Under the pieces are notes generated by a model that was not told the origin of the DNA, made no database searches, and worked only from the letters and a program-made list of their open reading frames with translations. A stretch of 64,000 nt of DNA from Epichloe hybrida (taxonomy: Eukaryota > Ascomycota > Sordariomycetes > Hypocreales > Clavicipitaceae), in assembly GCA_019022495.1 (NCBI GenBank), contig JAFEKR010000004.1, forward strand, positions 2,790,001-2,854,000, given 5' to 3'. Made by a program: the position numbers and the translations under genes. Positions 22,626 through 33,611 of this stretch are shown here, one piece after another; the stretch's first letter is position 1, and each line of letters opens with the position of its first letter.

Positions 22626-25600
22626 CTAGAAACTCTCTCTTTTTAATATAGCTATTAATATATAATATTAATAAGATAATTAAAAAGAACTAAGGAATAA
22701 GTAAGATTAAATAATTATAGATAATACTATAAGAAAAAAGTAAGGGAAAGGGGCATAATAAAAGATAGTATTTAATCTATAAGCTTATATAAGGATAAGT
22801 AAGCCTAATCTTAATGCCTTTAATCTTATTAGATTAACACAAGAGCTATAATTATATAACCTATTCTTCTATCCTAATAGTTACTTTATTACTTATAATA
22901 AACCTCTTAAATGCCTTATTTAGTAATGCCTTTGTAAAGGTATTAGTAAGGTTATTACTCCTATTAATCTATCTAATCTTATAGATCTCTTATTACTTGT
23001 ATAATTAATGAAAGGCTATAATGTTAATTATAAGGCACTTCTCTTTTATAGTACTAAGCCTAATAAGGTATTTATATAAAGAGTATAAATTAGTATAGAT
23101 AATAATAGGAATTATAGGAAGGTTTAATCTATAAGTAATTAATCTAAGCATTATTAAGATTACATAAGCTATATTAGCACTAGTAACTATACTATAAATC
23201 TTAGAGGTAAGTACACTTCTTATAACTCTCTTGCTCTTAGTAAAGCTATAGTATATAATATTACCTTAGATTATAAAGGTACTTTCCTTTTAGACTTTAC
23301 TAGCTAGGATAAGCACATAGCTTAGTTAAGAAGTAAGGTCTTAGTTATTAGTAAATAATCTATTTATAAACATAAAAAGCTTTACCTTCTTAAGATTAAA
23401 TAGTATAAACCTTAATCCTTAGTCTAGATTATTAATTTACTATTAAATTCATTAGTTTAGGCTCTTTATATCTTAGGATAATAGGTCTTAGTGTTATGTA
23501 GTAATAGAGAGGTTAAAATAAGCCTTAGGTTAGCAGATTAAGGTAATATACGTGCCTTAAGCTTATTATCCTATATATGCCTGTTTTAAATTAGTTAGCG
23601 GGATTAATTAAAGCTTTTTACTCTAGCCTCTTTACCTTAGTGTAATTATATTATTCTTAAGAGTAATAATACTACTATTAAAGGTTAGTAGGTTCCTTAT
23701 AGAAAGGATTTACTTTAGTTTAGTAGTAAAAGAAGTAGCCTTTAATTAATCTTTCTTTTATTAAGAGAACTTATAGTTAGATAGTCTAATTATATTATTA
23801 GTTTACATCCTTATATATGTAAAGGTTAGGTTCTCCTTTATTATTATAAGTAGGTATAGGTTAAATATAAAGGTTATTATCTAGAGTATTTCTCTATAGT
23901 AATAATAATATATTACCTACTAGTAGGTACTAGCTTTTATACTACTATATAGAGGCTTAATTACTTATATTATTATGCTTATAAGGTATAGGTAATAGAT
24001 TTAGATAGGGATTTAAGCTAGAATTATATAACTAAGAAGCATTTATGCTTGCATATAGGCCTATATAATATTATAAGGCTAGAGAATAAGGCTTAGTAAT
24101 AATAACGTAAGTGTTATTATAAGGATTAATTACTAGCTAGCTTATTAGATTATTAGGGCCTGTGTGAGAATTACTAGCTTCTCTTTATTACTATAACCTT
24201 AGATTACAAGCCTTAACTTCTTATATAGATTTATTATCTTACCCTTTACTTTATTAATAATATAGGAATTAAAAATTTAAGTTTTACTATATTCTCTTTT
24301 ATTATATTTAATAAATTTAAACATACCTTATTTAATTAGAGTATTAATTTTAGCTTTAGTAAATAGCTTAAAGGGTTTACTAGGGGTCTTAATAATTCCT
24401 TCCTTACGTAATCTAATTATAAGCTTAAGATTAGAGCTTTCCTTAGCTAATAGAAAGACATTAGTCTTATCTTTTATTTAATTTATGTAATTAATATTAG
24501 ATATAATAATAGGAGGGTTCTTTTAAGGTCTTCTAGGTCCTTACCTTAAGGGATTAATAAGAGGGGTAGCTATAGGTTATAGGGAGATATCTTAGTTCTC
24601 TACGCTCTTAGGAGGCTTTTCCTTATTAGGATCTTTATAAAAAGGCCTAATAGAGGTTAATCTAAAAGCTTTAGGGCCTTAAGGGAGCTTAAGAGTATAG
24701 GTCTTGCCTTCTATAGCTAATAGCTTATAAGGTTCTCTTTATCCTTTACCTTTACGCTATATGCGTATAAGTAATCCTAGTAGGAGGTTAATAGTTATAG
24801 AGGTATTAGGACTATTCCTTATAGTAAGAGCATTACTAACCTTCTATTAGGTATAAATACGCTTAACTTCCTTTATTACTAGTTAGATTGCAAGGGCTTT
24901 TTACGTAATATCTAGCGATGGAGGCGATTTCTTAACTATACAAGAATACATGCTAAAAATAAGGACTATTAGTATAAGACTATTTAATCCTATAGTGTTA
25001 TTTATAGCTTTAACTACTATTTATAACGCCACGGGCTCTGGCGTTATTAGGCACTCTTATCTAATGATATTATAGGCTCTTTAGAGCGGCCTATAATATT
25101 ACTTAACCTTACTAATACTATAATAAGCCTTAATAGGGATATCTTTAATCTTAATTACTATTAATAATATAAGCTACTTAAATTCCTTACCTCTAAAGGT
25201 TATTCTAGTGTCTATAATAATTAAATCTAAGGGGCCTAGATAGATATTAATCTAGTAAAGATAGAGTGCTTCTTATATAGTCTTTATAAAGATATTCTTA
25301 ATAAATCTAGCTATATTAAAGGATATAGCTGTATTAATAACTTATAGAATAGGGCAGTTACTATTAATATATATAATATCTATAATAATTTCGTAATTAT
25401 AGGCATATTTATCCTAAAGAGTGAATTTAAATTAATATAGGCTATTTACGTGTAATTAGCATTACTAGTAAACCTTAGTTAGCTTCTTAATAGCTTTAAA
25501 CTTAACCTTATGCCCTAATTTATATAGTAAATTATAAAGATATTAAACTAAAGGGTATCTAAAGCATTAATATAATTAATAAAGCTTAATTTCCATAAGA

Positions 25601-28423
25601 TAACTCTAAATAACCCTTTCTTCTTTATTAAGAGGCATCCACATATGCCCCTATTTATATATAATAGGAACCTTAATATTCCCTTACTATAGAATATTCT
25701 CTAATATATAAAAATTAATCTTTAGGTAAGTTATATTATTAAGGTATAAGAGAAAGGGAGTATTTATAAGGATTACTTAAAAAAGAATAATTCTAAATAG
25801 AGTTAGTACTTTAATTAATTCTAGTGCCTTAATTAGTTCTCTAGGGCCAAATTAAATCTTTACTTTCCTAGTATCTAACTTATTAAGTATAATAGTTAAT
25901 ATTACACTTTATAAAGCTAAGAATTAAGGGTGGCTTACTAATAAACATCCCGTAGCCCTTATATTAGCTATAATACCTTTAAAAGTTCTAGATAAATATT
26001 TTCCTTTAAGTATAAATATACTTAGTGCCTTATCTAGTTCCTAAAAATTAAATAAATCCTTCTTATCTAAAGCATAAATTATTACTTTACTAGTAAGAAT
26101 CTTAGTGGTTATATAGCTATTATAGGTAGTCCTATATATAAAGAAGCTTATAGGCACTTAGCTATTATTATCTTCTTTACTAAAACCAAGTTTTATTAAG
26201 TACTAGTTAATATTATTATCTTTAGCTAATTTAAAATTATTATTACCTTTATACTATATTAGGAATATATTATATAAAGAAGCTATTAAGTCTATGTAGG
26301 AGTAATTCTTAAAGTATTAGAACACCTTCTTCTAGTCCTTATCTAAGTACTTAGTTAACTAATAACTTTCTTAACTATATATATAATACTTTTTTAAGTA
26401 GTAAGGCTTACTCTTTAATATATATTAACTATATTAAGCTTCCTTACCTTTCCTATTATACCTATAGTTAGTCTAAAAGTGTTCTTAAATACTAGCTTCT
26501 ATAAGACACTACTATTAATTAATTAAAGCTTTAGATTTACTAATTAATATCCTTATCTATTTATAAAAGCATTAGAGGTTAATAGGAGGATTAATAATAT
26601 AAGCCCTATATTCTAGGATTTCTTTATAAGCATTTAGAATCTAACTATAGAGATCTAATTCTAACTATAATCCATAAGGATTTACCCTTTATAGATTTAA
26701 AAGCTTTATTATAAGGTCTTTAAAGCATTTAATCTTTAATTTATTAGGGTTCTCTTAGATAATTATAAGTAGCTATAATTTTCCTTATAATAAATAGTTT
26801 TTCTAATATATATTATTTATCTTAAACTTTTACCTAATCTTATAAATAAGAGTTAGGAGATCTTAGGGGTCTCTTTAGCCTAAAAGGTTCTCTAGGAAGT
26901 ACTAGAGAGGTCTTTCTTTTAGTATAAACTTAAAGCTATAGCCTAACTATTCTTATATAATACCTAGTATCTTATACTTCCTTTAATAAGTTAAGAGCTT
27001 AATATTAAGAATATTATACTTCTTAGTGTTATACTTAATACTCTTATTATTATAGAACTTATTAAGATTAAGTAGTTACTTTAATAAGGGTTAGTCTATC
27101 TCTTAAGGGGGAATAAGGATAATTAAATCTTATAGAAAAGGTACTATAGTTTTAGACTATAGAGGGGAATTATAATACCTTACTATAGGAGGGGAAGTAA
27201 GGGGGGTTTAGGCTTATAGCTAAGGGCTTATAATAAGGGGATTACCTTTATTATTATACCTTTACCTTATACTTAGTATACTTAGGGATTAATATAATAG
27301 AATTTAGGAATAAAATAGGAGTAATTATAGTAGTTAAGGGGATTAGGGATATTATAAAGTAATTAGTTAATTTAGTTAATCTCTAAAAGAAAGGATACTA
27401 ATAGGGAGAAGGTCTTTATAGAAGTCTTTCTCTATTATTTATCTCTTAAAGGGGGAATACTTCCTAGTAACTTTCTATATTTTTTCTTCTTTTTAATTAT
27501 AAAATCTATTATAGTTAATAATATCTTTAAGTAAGACTATTATCTTATAGTAACTTTATAAGTCTATATAAATACTACTAAAGAAAAGAAAGTCTTAAAG
27601 ACTCTTTATAGCTTTAGGATTTACTACTTAGAATATCTCTTAGTTTTATTCTTTAAAGTTATTATTAAAGATAGTAAATAAGGTTTATAGGTATAAGTTC
27701 TTATAGGTATAAGTTCTTATATTTATAAGTTACTTTCTTAATAAGAATCTAAGCTATAAGTTCTTTAAAGGTAGTATTTACTTTAAGATTAAATAATTCC
27801 TTATTCTCTAGTGCTTATTATATAATATACTAGTGTAAATTAGGGGAGATATAGTTAAGAAAGTAAGATATAACTTATAGATTAACTTCTCTTCTAGTAT
27901 TTTTAGGGGGGGAGGTATATTTATAATTAGAGGGAATATCTTAGGTTCTAAATCCCTCTAGTTAATCTTAATATTTTACTATAATATTAGTAGTAAATAA
28001 GGAGGTAAGGGAAATAGAGAACTTATAAAGGTCTAAAGGATTATAAGTAAAGCTATTATCTTTACCCCTTAGTAGGTTTAATTAAATAATTAAGGACAGG
28101 TTAAGTTAGTTACTAACTAGGCCTTAATTAATTACTAAACACGCTTCTAAGGGTTTATTTATATAATAGATATACTAATTAAATAAAGAAAAATAGGTTA
28201 GGTTAGTTACTAACTAGGCTTTAATTAAGTTAATGAACTTAAATTTAGTATAGAGCTAGTTATAGTTACTTAAGGTAAAAGGAGAGCTAGAATATACTTC
28301 TTCCTTAGTATATTTAGTATCTTAGAGTAGTACTTCCTTTTTTATAAGGTAAGTCCTTAATACTAATGCCTCTTTTATAAACCTTACTAATCTATAGTAT
28401 CTATAAAGATAACTACTAATTAG
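22626..28423 (-). pseudogene. gag-pol relic of Copia C1
   Basis: Minus-strand Ty1/Copia polyprotein remains, parallel to those in C2. The reverse transcriptase block with the Lys-Pro-Leu-Tyr and Trp-Trp type motif (now stops) lies around 23860-24010. The integrase Gly-Pro-Leu-Arg-Arg-Ala-Tyr type segment lies around 25060-25120. Integrase lies to the right of RT on the plus map, so it precedes RT on the coding strand, as in Copia. No frame is open beyond a few dozen codons. Confidence 0.65.
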
Positions 28424-28719
28424 TATTAGTATTTATAAAATACTAGTAACCTATATGTAAGGTTTTTAAGGTAGACTAAAGTGTATATAATTATTATATA
28501 TTCTAGTCTATTTAAGTAAGTAAAAGAGGGATTAAATAGAAGTAAAGAGGGTATGCTATTTATTATAGGAAAAGGGGCCTTAACTAGGGCTATTAGCAAA
28601 AAGGCCACATATACTAACGCTAATCGCAGCGTAATTAGGCTAGACATGTGGGTCCGCGATGCAACGCGCCTAGCCAATTAGAGGCGCGTAGCCTTGTTAA
28701 TATCATGCTTGTTCTAACA
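28424..28719 (-). repeat. 5' LTR of Copia C1
   Basis: 296 bp. The left end is TATTAGTAT (RIP-type change of TG), the right end TTGTTCTAACA. The part near 28600-28719 keeps GC-rich sequence. The 83-codon frame at 28426-28677 is LTR sequence. Confidence 0.9.
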
Positions 28720-29239
28720 CTTTCTTTACCTCTAGTTACTTCTAAAGTATTCTTAGCTTATTTTATTAGTAAGTTTCTTGTAAAAAGTAACTTTAATAAT
28801 AAATATTATATTACTCCTTAGTTAGTTTAGTACTCTTATAAGCTATATATAAAATAAACCTTTACTACTGGTATACTGAGAGTATTGTAAACAATTACAT
28901 TGTGTAATTGTTTGTTTTTCTTAAAGAATTAATATCTAGCTTATAATGAAAGATATTATACTAATAATCACGTAATCTTATAGAGTAAAGATCGAAGTAA
29001 AGTATAATATATAAAAGTGGGTCTAAAAGTGGGTTGTACGTCTGTAATTACAAATACTAAAAACAATTACATTTTAGCACTAAAAATAAGTACAAAAGTT
29101 ATTTTTCTGCTTTATAGCTCAACAATCCGCTTTCAAACCCACTTTTATATATAGTATTTTTCTTTGAATTTTACTCTATAAGATTATATAATTATTAGGA
29201 TAATATCTTTAATGATAAGTTAGATTTTTTTAAACTAAT

Positions 29240-31285
29240 ATTTAAGCAATCAATAAAGACCTGGCTAAATGGAGCATATGAACTTTTCTAAAGGTATATT
29301 AGTAATCTTAATTTAGTAAAATATATAAGAAAGATATAACTTATATCATTCTTATAAGAAATTTAGTCTTCTTTTATATTATTAAGATATTTATATATCC
29401 TAATAATAAAAATAGGGACTAACCCTAATGTATTATACTTTTGACTTTGTAAGATAATAGTTGGTTCATAAAAAACCTCTAATATACTACTTAAAGTTGC
29501 TAAATTAACAGATTCTTAGGTTAAAGGCATAGCATCTTTTAAAGTAGCAATATTAGTATACTTATTTAATAAATTAATAGCTTCTTTAAGTTTTAAAGAG
29601 GTATTAATCATTAAATAAGTAGAATTCCATCTTGTTTCATTTACTATAGTTAAAAGGTTAGTATTATATAATTAAATTTAATAGAATAGTAACTTACCAA
29701 GTGGAAGCTTTGTAATATTCTTATTTTTAACTATAAAACCAAGTCTTTTAGCTTCTTTTAAAGCTTTAAGCTAAGTTTTATAAATTCCTTGATTATATTT
29801 TATAATAATAGTAATTCTTTTTATCTTTCCTAGAATACCTAATAAATAAGTTAGTTAATAAGTATGATAGTATTTAACTTAGTTTTACTTACCTTTAACA
29901 AAGAATTTAAATAATTTCCCCTTAGGTTAATTTTCAATAGCTTGAAATTCTTCTATTAAATAATGTAAATATTCGCTATTTTTCAATTCTTCTAAATTTT
30001 CAGAAGAAGATGTAGAATTTAAAAATTTTGTTATAATATCCTTAGCAACGATATTAAGAACATATGCTATACATCGGATATTGTAAGGTTTAGTAATAAT
30101 ATTATTATAATTCTTATTAATATAAGAAGTTATAAATGTATTATTATTATAACTATTATGTCTAGTAAAGCTTAATAATATAGTAGTATATTAAAACTAA
30201 TTATATAAATAAAGAAAACAAGTAAAAACTTACCTTATAATACTCTTAGCTTCTAAGTTATAGTTAAGAAGTAAATTATTAAAGCATTTCTGGATATAAA
30301 CTCTAGTATGTAAGCTAGAGAGATATTTAAAGCCTAATTATATTAGGTTAGTGAACTTTTAAAAGTTAGATTAATTATTTACAGTAAATTTACCTAAAAG
30401 CTTATATTCTAGCTTAAAATTAGGGTTTAGCTAACTAGCTATAACTCCTAAATAAGATTTTGAATGGGTTAAGGTCTAAATATCTAGTTAAATAGATATA
30501 AACCCTAGGTTTATAATTTGGTAATTTAGCTGAGAAATAAGTTCTTTTTTAGAGGTATTATATAAAGAATAAACTCTTTAAATAATACTTCTATAATTTA
30601 GTAAAGAATCTTTATTCTTATTACTTAAATTAAATTAGCTTACTGTAAATAATAAAAGAAGGTAGTAAATTCCTTACCTAGAATAATAACATGATAGGTC
30701 TTTAAAAGAGCTACTATCTATTATATTAAAAGCTAGGTTATTTTGTAACATAAACTTAATAACAAGAATAATAGCTTTTTCTAGTTGAAATTCTTCAGAG
30801 AGAGTATTATTTCAATGTCGTTTTTTTGATATAAATCTTGTTATAGAAGATTGATCGTCTGTTGTATATATATCTATGATTTCAGGCACTAAAATAGATT
30901 AGAATAAATAGATTAGTATTATAATAAGGGTTTTTCACTTACTAATAATCTTATTAGGTTCTTTCTCATTAGATAAAGAACTAGCAATATTTTTATGCTT
31001 GAATTTATAGTATTGAACCCTATTAGATGCTTGAAAACAATTAACTTTTGTTTTAAACCTAAAAGAATAATTAGGTTAAGTATAATAGCCTATAATAACC
31101 CTATCCTTATAAGGATTAATCTTAGATAATTCAAAATTAAATAAGTTATAGGTAAAAATATAGGCGTTTGTACTAAACACATAATTATCCTGATTTTCAG
31201 GGAGTTTCTCGTAGGGGCCTAACTAGCTAGGTTCTAAGTTACTATCAGAAATAGTAAAAGAAGAATCTAAGGTTGATTGAGTCAT
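29240..31285 (-). pseudogene. hAT transposase relic with intact-looking introns
   Basis: Starts at ATG 31285 (minus; Met-Thr-Gln-Ser-Thr-Leu-Asp-Ser). The reading continues through a segment with Arg-Phe-Ile-Ser-Lys-Lys-Arg and Phe-X-X-Leu (about 30680-30860), a Lys-X-X-Leu-Gly-Val-Ile-Ala-like part (about 30400-30470), and an Asn-Glu-Thr-Arg-Trp-Asn-Ser-Thr-Tyr motif (about 29610-29640), which is the hAT signature Thr-Arg-Trp-Asn-Ser. Introns with GTAAG...AG borders are visible at 30889-30942, about 30643-30677, 30171-30233, 29839-29892 and 29644-29697; three are exactly 54 bp. Single in-frame stops (for example at a former Trp near 31230) and the missing C-terminal dimerisation domain show it is not functional. 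Mutation is mild compared with the LTR elements. Confidence 0.7.
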
Positions 31286-31331
31286 TGTAAAGATAAATAA
31301 GCGTAGTTATAAACTTAGAATATAAAGTAAA

Positions 31332-31396
31332 TAGTTGTTAAATAGTTGTTGAATAGTTGTTGAATAGTTGTTGAATAGTTGTTAAATAGTTAAAGA
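31332..31396. repeat. 12-bp tandem repeat (GTTGTTGAATAG), about 5 copies
   Basis: Consecutive near-identical units, just upstream of the hAT1 transposase start. Likely part of the hAT subterminal region. Confidence 0.8.
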
Positions 31397-31470
31397 AAAA
31401 AAAAGGGATAGAAAGAGAGAATTTACTTGTATTATATAGAAAAGTAAATAAAGAATAAGTATACATCTTA

Positions 31471-31650
31471 AATTTACTACCTATAGCTAAAATTTACCAC
31501 CTTTAGCTAAAATTTACTACCAATAGTTATATTTTACGACCTATAGCTAGAATTTACTACCTATAGCTAGAATTCGCTACCTATAGTTACATTTTACTTC
31601 CTATAGCTAGAATTTACTACCTATAGCTAGAATTTGCTACCTATAGCTAG
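31471..31650. repeat. 20-bp tandem repeat, nine units
   Basis: Unit AATTTACTACCTATAGCTAG repeated nine times without gaps (180 bp), with scattered substitutions. Confidence 0.9.
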
Positions 31651-31656
31651 AATAGT

Positions 31657-31860
31657 AAGCCTAGTAATTACTATTATAAAAACAAGCTAAATTTAATTTA
31701 CTATATAGTAGGATTCTATTATAATAATGATAAGAATAGTAATATAATTAAAAGTGAGCCTAGTGACTACTATTATAAAAACAGGCTAAATTTAGTTTAC
31801 TATATTATAGGATTCTATTATAATAACGATAAGAATAGTAATATAATTAAAAGTGGGTCT
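31657..31860. repeat. 99-bp tandem duplication
   Basis: Two ~99-bp units starting at AAGCCTAGTAATTAC and GAGCCTAGTGACTAC, each ending in ATATAATTAAAAGTG, with the first bases of a third unit. The second copy has fewer TA-type changes. 31861-32030 continues with AT-rich, TTATTA-rich sequence without a recognisable feature. Confidence 0.8.
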
Positions 31861-32044
31861 TAATATTATTATAGAAAATATATTAAACTTATAGTAATTA
31901 TAGTAATTATAGTTATTATGGTTATTATATTTTAAATTAATTAAAAGTGGGCCTTATTAATACTATTATAATCATTATTATTATTATAGCTTTTATTTTA
32001 TATCTATTAAAAAATAATTAAAAAACGAAACCCTCTAACTATAG

Positions 32045-32130
32045 GGTGGGAAACTTAGGTTTTGAACCCTTAGCTCTTATTTAAATTAATTTACTTTTTA
32101 AAATATAACTACTATACTATATCTAGGTAA
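32045..32130 (-). other. tRNA-like or SINE-like relic with pol III boxes
   Basis: On the minus strand a B-box-like GGTTCAAAACC (32058-32068) lies about 40 bp after an A-box-like TATAGTATAGTAGTTAT (32105-32121). No full cloverleaf could be folded by eye, and the acceptor ends do not pair convincingly. It could be a degraded tRNA gene or the head of a tRNA-derived SINE. 32131-32420 shows nothing recognisable. Confidence 0.25.
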
Positions 32131-32420
32131 GTGTGCTTATTTATTTCTAATAGTAAAAGTAAGATAGTTTTTTAGCTATATAACTCTTTATTTTAAACCT
32201 TTTAAATAAATCTAAAATTTAGTATAAAAAGTTTTAGGAAAGGAAAATCTTTTTTTCTTTTTCTAATATAATATTAATATTAAGGTAAATTATAATAAAC
32301 TTGTTTATTTCTTTATATTTTATACTATTATTATAAAGGTATTTAAAGTTCTAATATAACTTATAAATTCTTATATTAAAAGGTTTAATGTTTTTTTTTA
32401 TTTTTTCTTATAATAGTATT

Positions 32421-32717
32421 TAATAGCTTATAGTAGCTTATAGTAGCTTATAGTAGCTTATAGTAGCTTATAGTAGCTTATAGTAGCTTATAGTAGCTTA
32501 TAGTAGCTTATAGTAGCTTATTATAGCTTATAGTAACTTATAGTAACTTATAGTAACTTATAGTAACTTATAGTAACTTATAGTAACTTATCTTACTTTA
32601 TTTTACCTTATCTTACCTTATCTTACCTTATTTTACCTTATCTTACTTTATTTTACCTTACCTTATTTTACCTTACCTTATTTTACCTTACCTTATTTTA
32701 CCTTACCTTATTTTACT
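32421..32717. repeat. Decamer satellite array, left arm
   Basis: About 30 tandem 10-bp units: TAGTAGCTTA (to 32520), then TAGTAACTTA (to 32590), then TTTTACCTTA/TCTTACCTTA variants (to 32717). The phase stays at exactly 10 bp almost throughout. Confidence 0.95.
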
Positions 32718-33290
32718 ATAGTCTATATATAACTTGAAATATTATAAGTATTAAAGTTTAATTAAAAATAAATAAGTAATAAATTAATAAAATATTACTA
32801 AGTTACTTTAAGTAAGTATTTATTCTTTTACTCTTTTATTATCTAACTAATAATTATAGTCTAAAAATAATATCTTATTTAAATCATTAAAATATTTCTA
32901 TTAATATTTATAATTTATATAATAAATCTTTCTAAGAGCTTATTATTAAGCTAAATAAACACTTCTTAAATTTTAGCTATATATCTTTATAACTAAATAT
33001 ATAGATATCTTTTAATTTAAAGTCCTATTTAGGAGTTATCATAAGTTAAATAACTTTAGATTTTAAATTAGAATATAAGCTTCTTAGTATATATTTATAT
33101 TATTATTATTTACTACCTTTTATAATACTAATATTATTACCTAGGATTTAAAAACTTAAAAAGCACATATACTAGATTATATATTAATGATATATTTATT
33201 ATGCTTATGGCTTTATATAATATATAATTACTATCTATTACAAGGTAAGTTATATTTATCTCTTTTATATATACTATTATTTTAATTTAT
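32718..33290 (+). pseudogene. Second hAT transposase relic (hAT2)
   Basis: 33020-33100 on the plus strand matches, base by base with gaps, the reverse complement of hAT1 at 30395-30470 (CTATTTAGGAGTTAT...TTAGAATATAAGCTT). This gives the same Leu-Gly-Val-Ile...Phe-Lys-Leu-Glu-Tyr-Lys-Leu segment. The rest is AT-rich with stops. It lies between two decamer arrays in opposite orientation, which probably are its subterminal repeats. Confidence 0.5.
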
Positions 33291-33392
33291 AAGTTATCAT
33301 AAGTTATTATAAGCTATTAGTAGCTATTATAAGCTATTATAAGCTATTATAAGCTATTATAAGCTATTATAAGCTATTATAAGCTATTATAA
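33291..33392. repeat. Decamer satellite array, right arm, interrupted by Gypsy B
   Basis: Units AAGCTATTAT from about 33296 to 33392. The array resumes after element B at 40617-40656. The unit is close to the reverse complement of the left-array unit, so the two arrays face each other across the hAT2 relic. Confidence 0.9.
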
Positions 33393-33611
33393 TGTAAGGG
33401 CTTGGGCTTTGCCTAAGCATTTTCCATATAGCAGGAAGGGTAGGGGCAAGTAGGAATAGGTAAGGTAAGGAAAGGGGGGCTTACATAAGGAGCTAAGGGG
33501 GTATAAGGGGTATTACTAGGGATAGCCTCTTCTCCTTTCCCTTCTTTTCCCTAAGTCTCTTAATACTATATTAATGCCCTATTATAGCCGCCTAGGGGCT
33601 AGTCTATAATA
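33393..33611 (+). repeat. 5' LTR of Gypsy B
   Basis: 219 bp, TGTAAGGGCTTGGGC...TCTATAATA (last CA changed to TA). Same length as the 3' LTR. Confidence 0.9.

Larger units (their letters stand above)
22330..28719 (-). mobile_element. Copia family C copy 1 (C1), full length (6390 bp), RIP-degraded
   Basis: LTRs of 296 bp at 22330-22625 and 28424-28719, with CTTTC duplicated at 22325-22329 and 28720-28724. Minus orientation: the 5' LTR is on the right and is followed leftward by the CTAATTAGTAGTTAT leader. It is colinear with C2 (40939-47313). It sits inside the Gypsy B fragment, so it inserted later. Confidence 0.9.
21741..28882 (-). mobile_element. Gypsy family B fragment (B'), inverted, split by Copia C1
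   Basis: 3' LTR (21741-21926, reversed, with a ~33-bp deletion relative to the 219-bp B LTR) followed by the reversed 3' non-coding end of B. 21927-22329 matches 40397 downward. After the C1 insertion, 28720-28882 matches about 39860 down to 39700. The fragment ends near 28882 where hAT-related sequence begins. Only non-coding 3' sequence of B is represented. Confidence 0.65.
28883..31470 (-). mobile_element. hAT-type DNA transposon (hAT1), Restless-like, inactive
   Basis: Less AT-biased than the retroelements. Contains a transposase relic (29240-31285, minus). The left end carries an 11-bp-arm palindrome built on ACAATTACA (28889-28899/28903-28913) and another ACAATTACA at about 29060-29080, probably subterminal repeats. 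Exact ends and an 8-bp target duplication were not found. The right boundary is provisional, because tandem repeats continue to about 31860. Confidence 0.6.

Noticed and set aside
28426..28677. 83-codon minus-strand frame, with a similar 60-codon frame at 22332-22514
   Set aside because: Both lie wholly inside 296-bp LTRs of Copia C. Similarity between them only reflects LTR identity.
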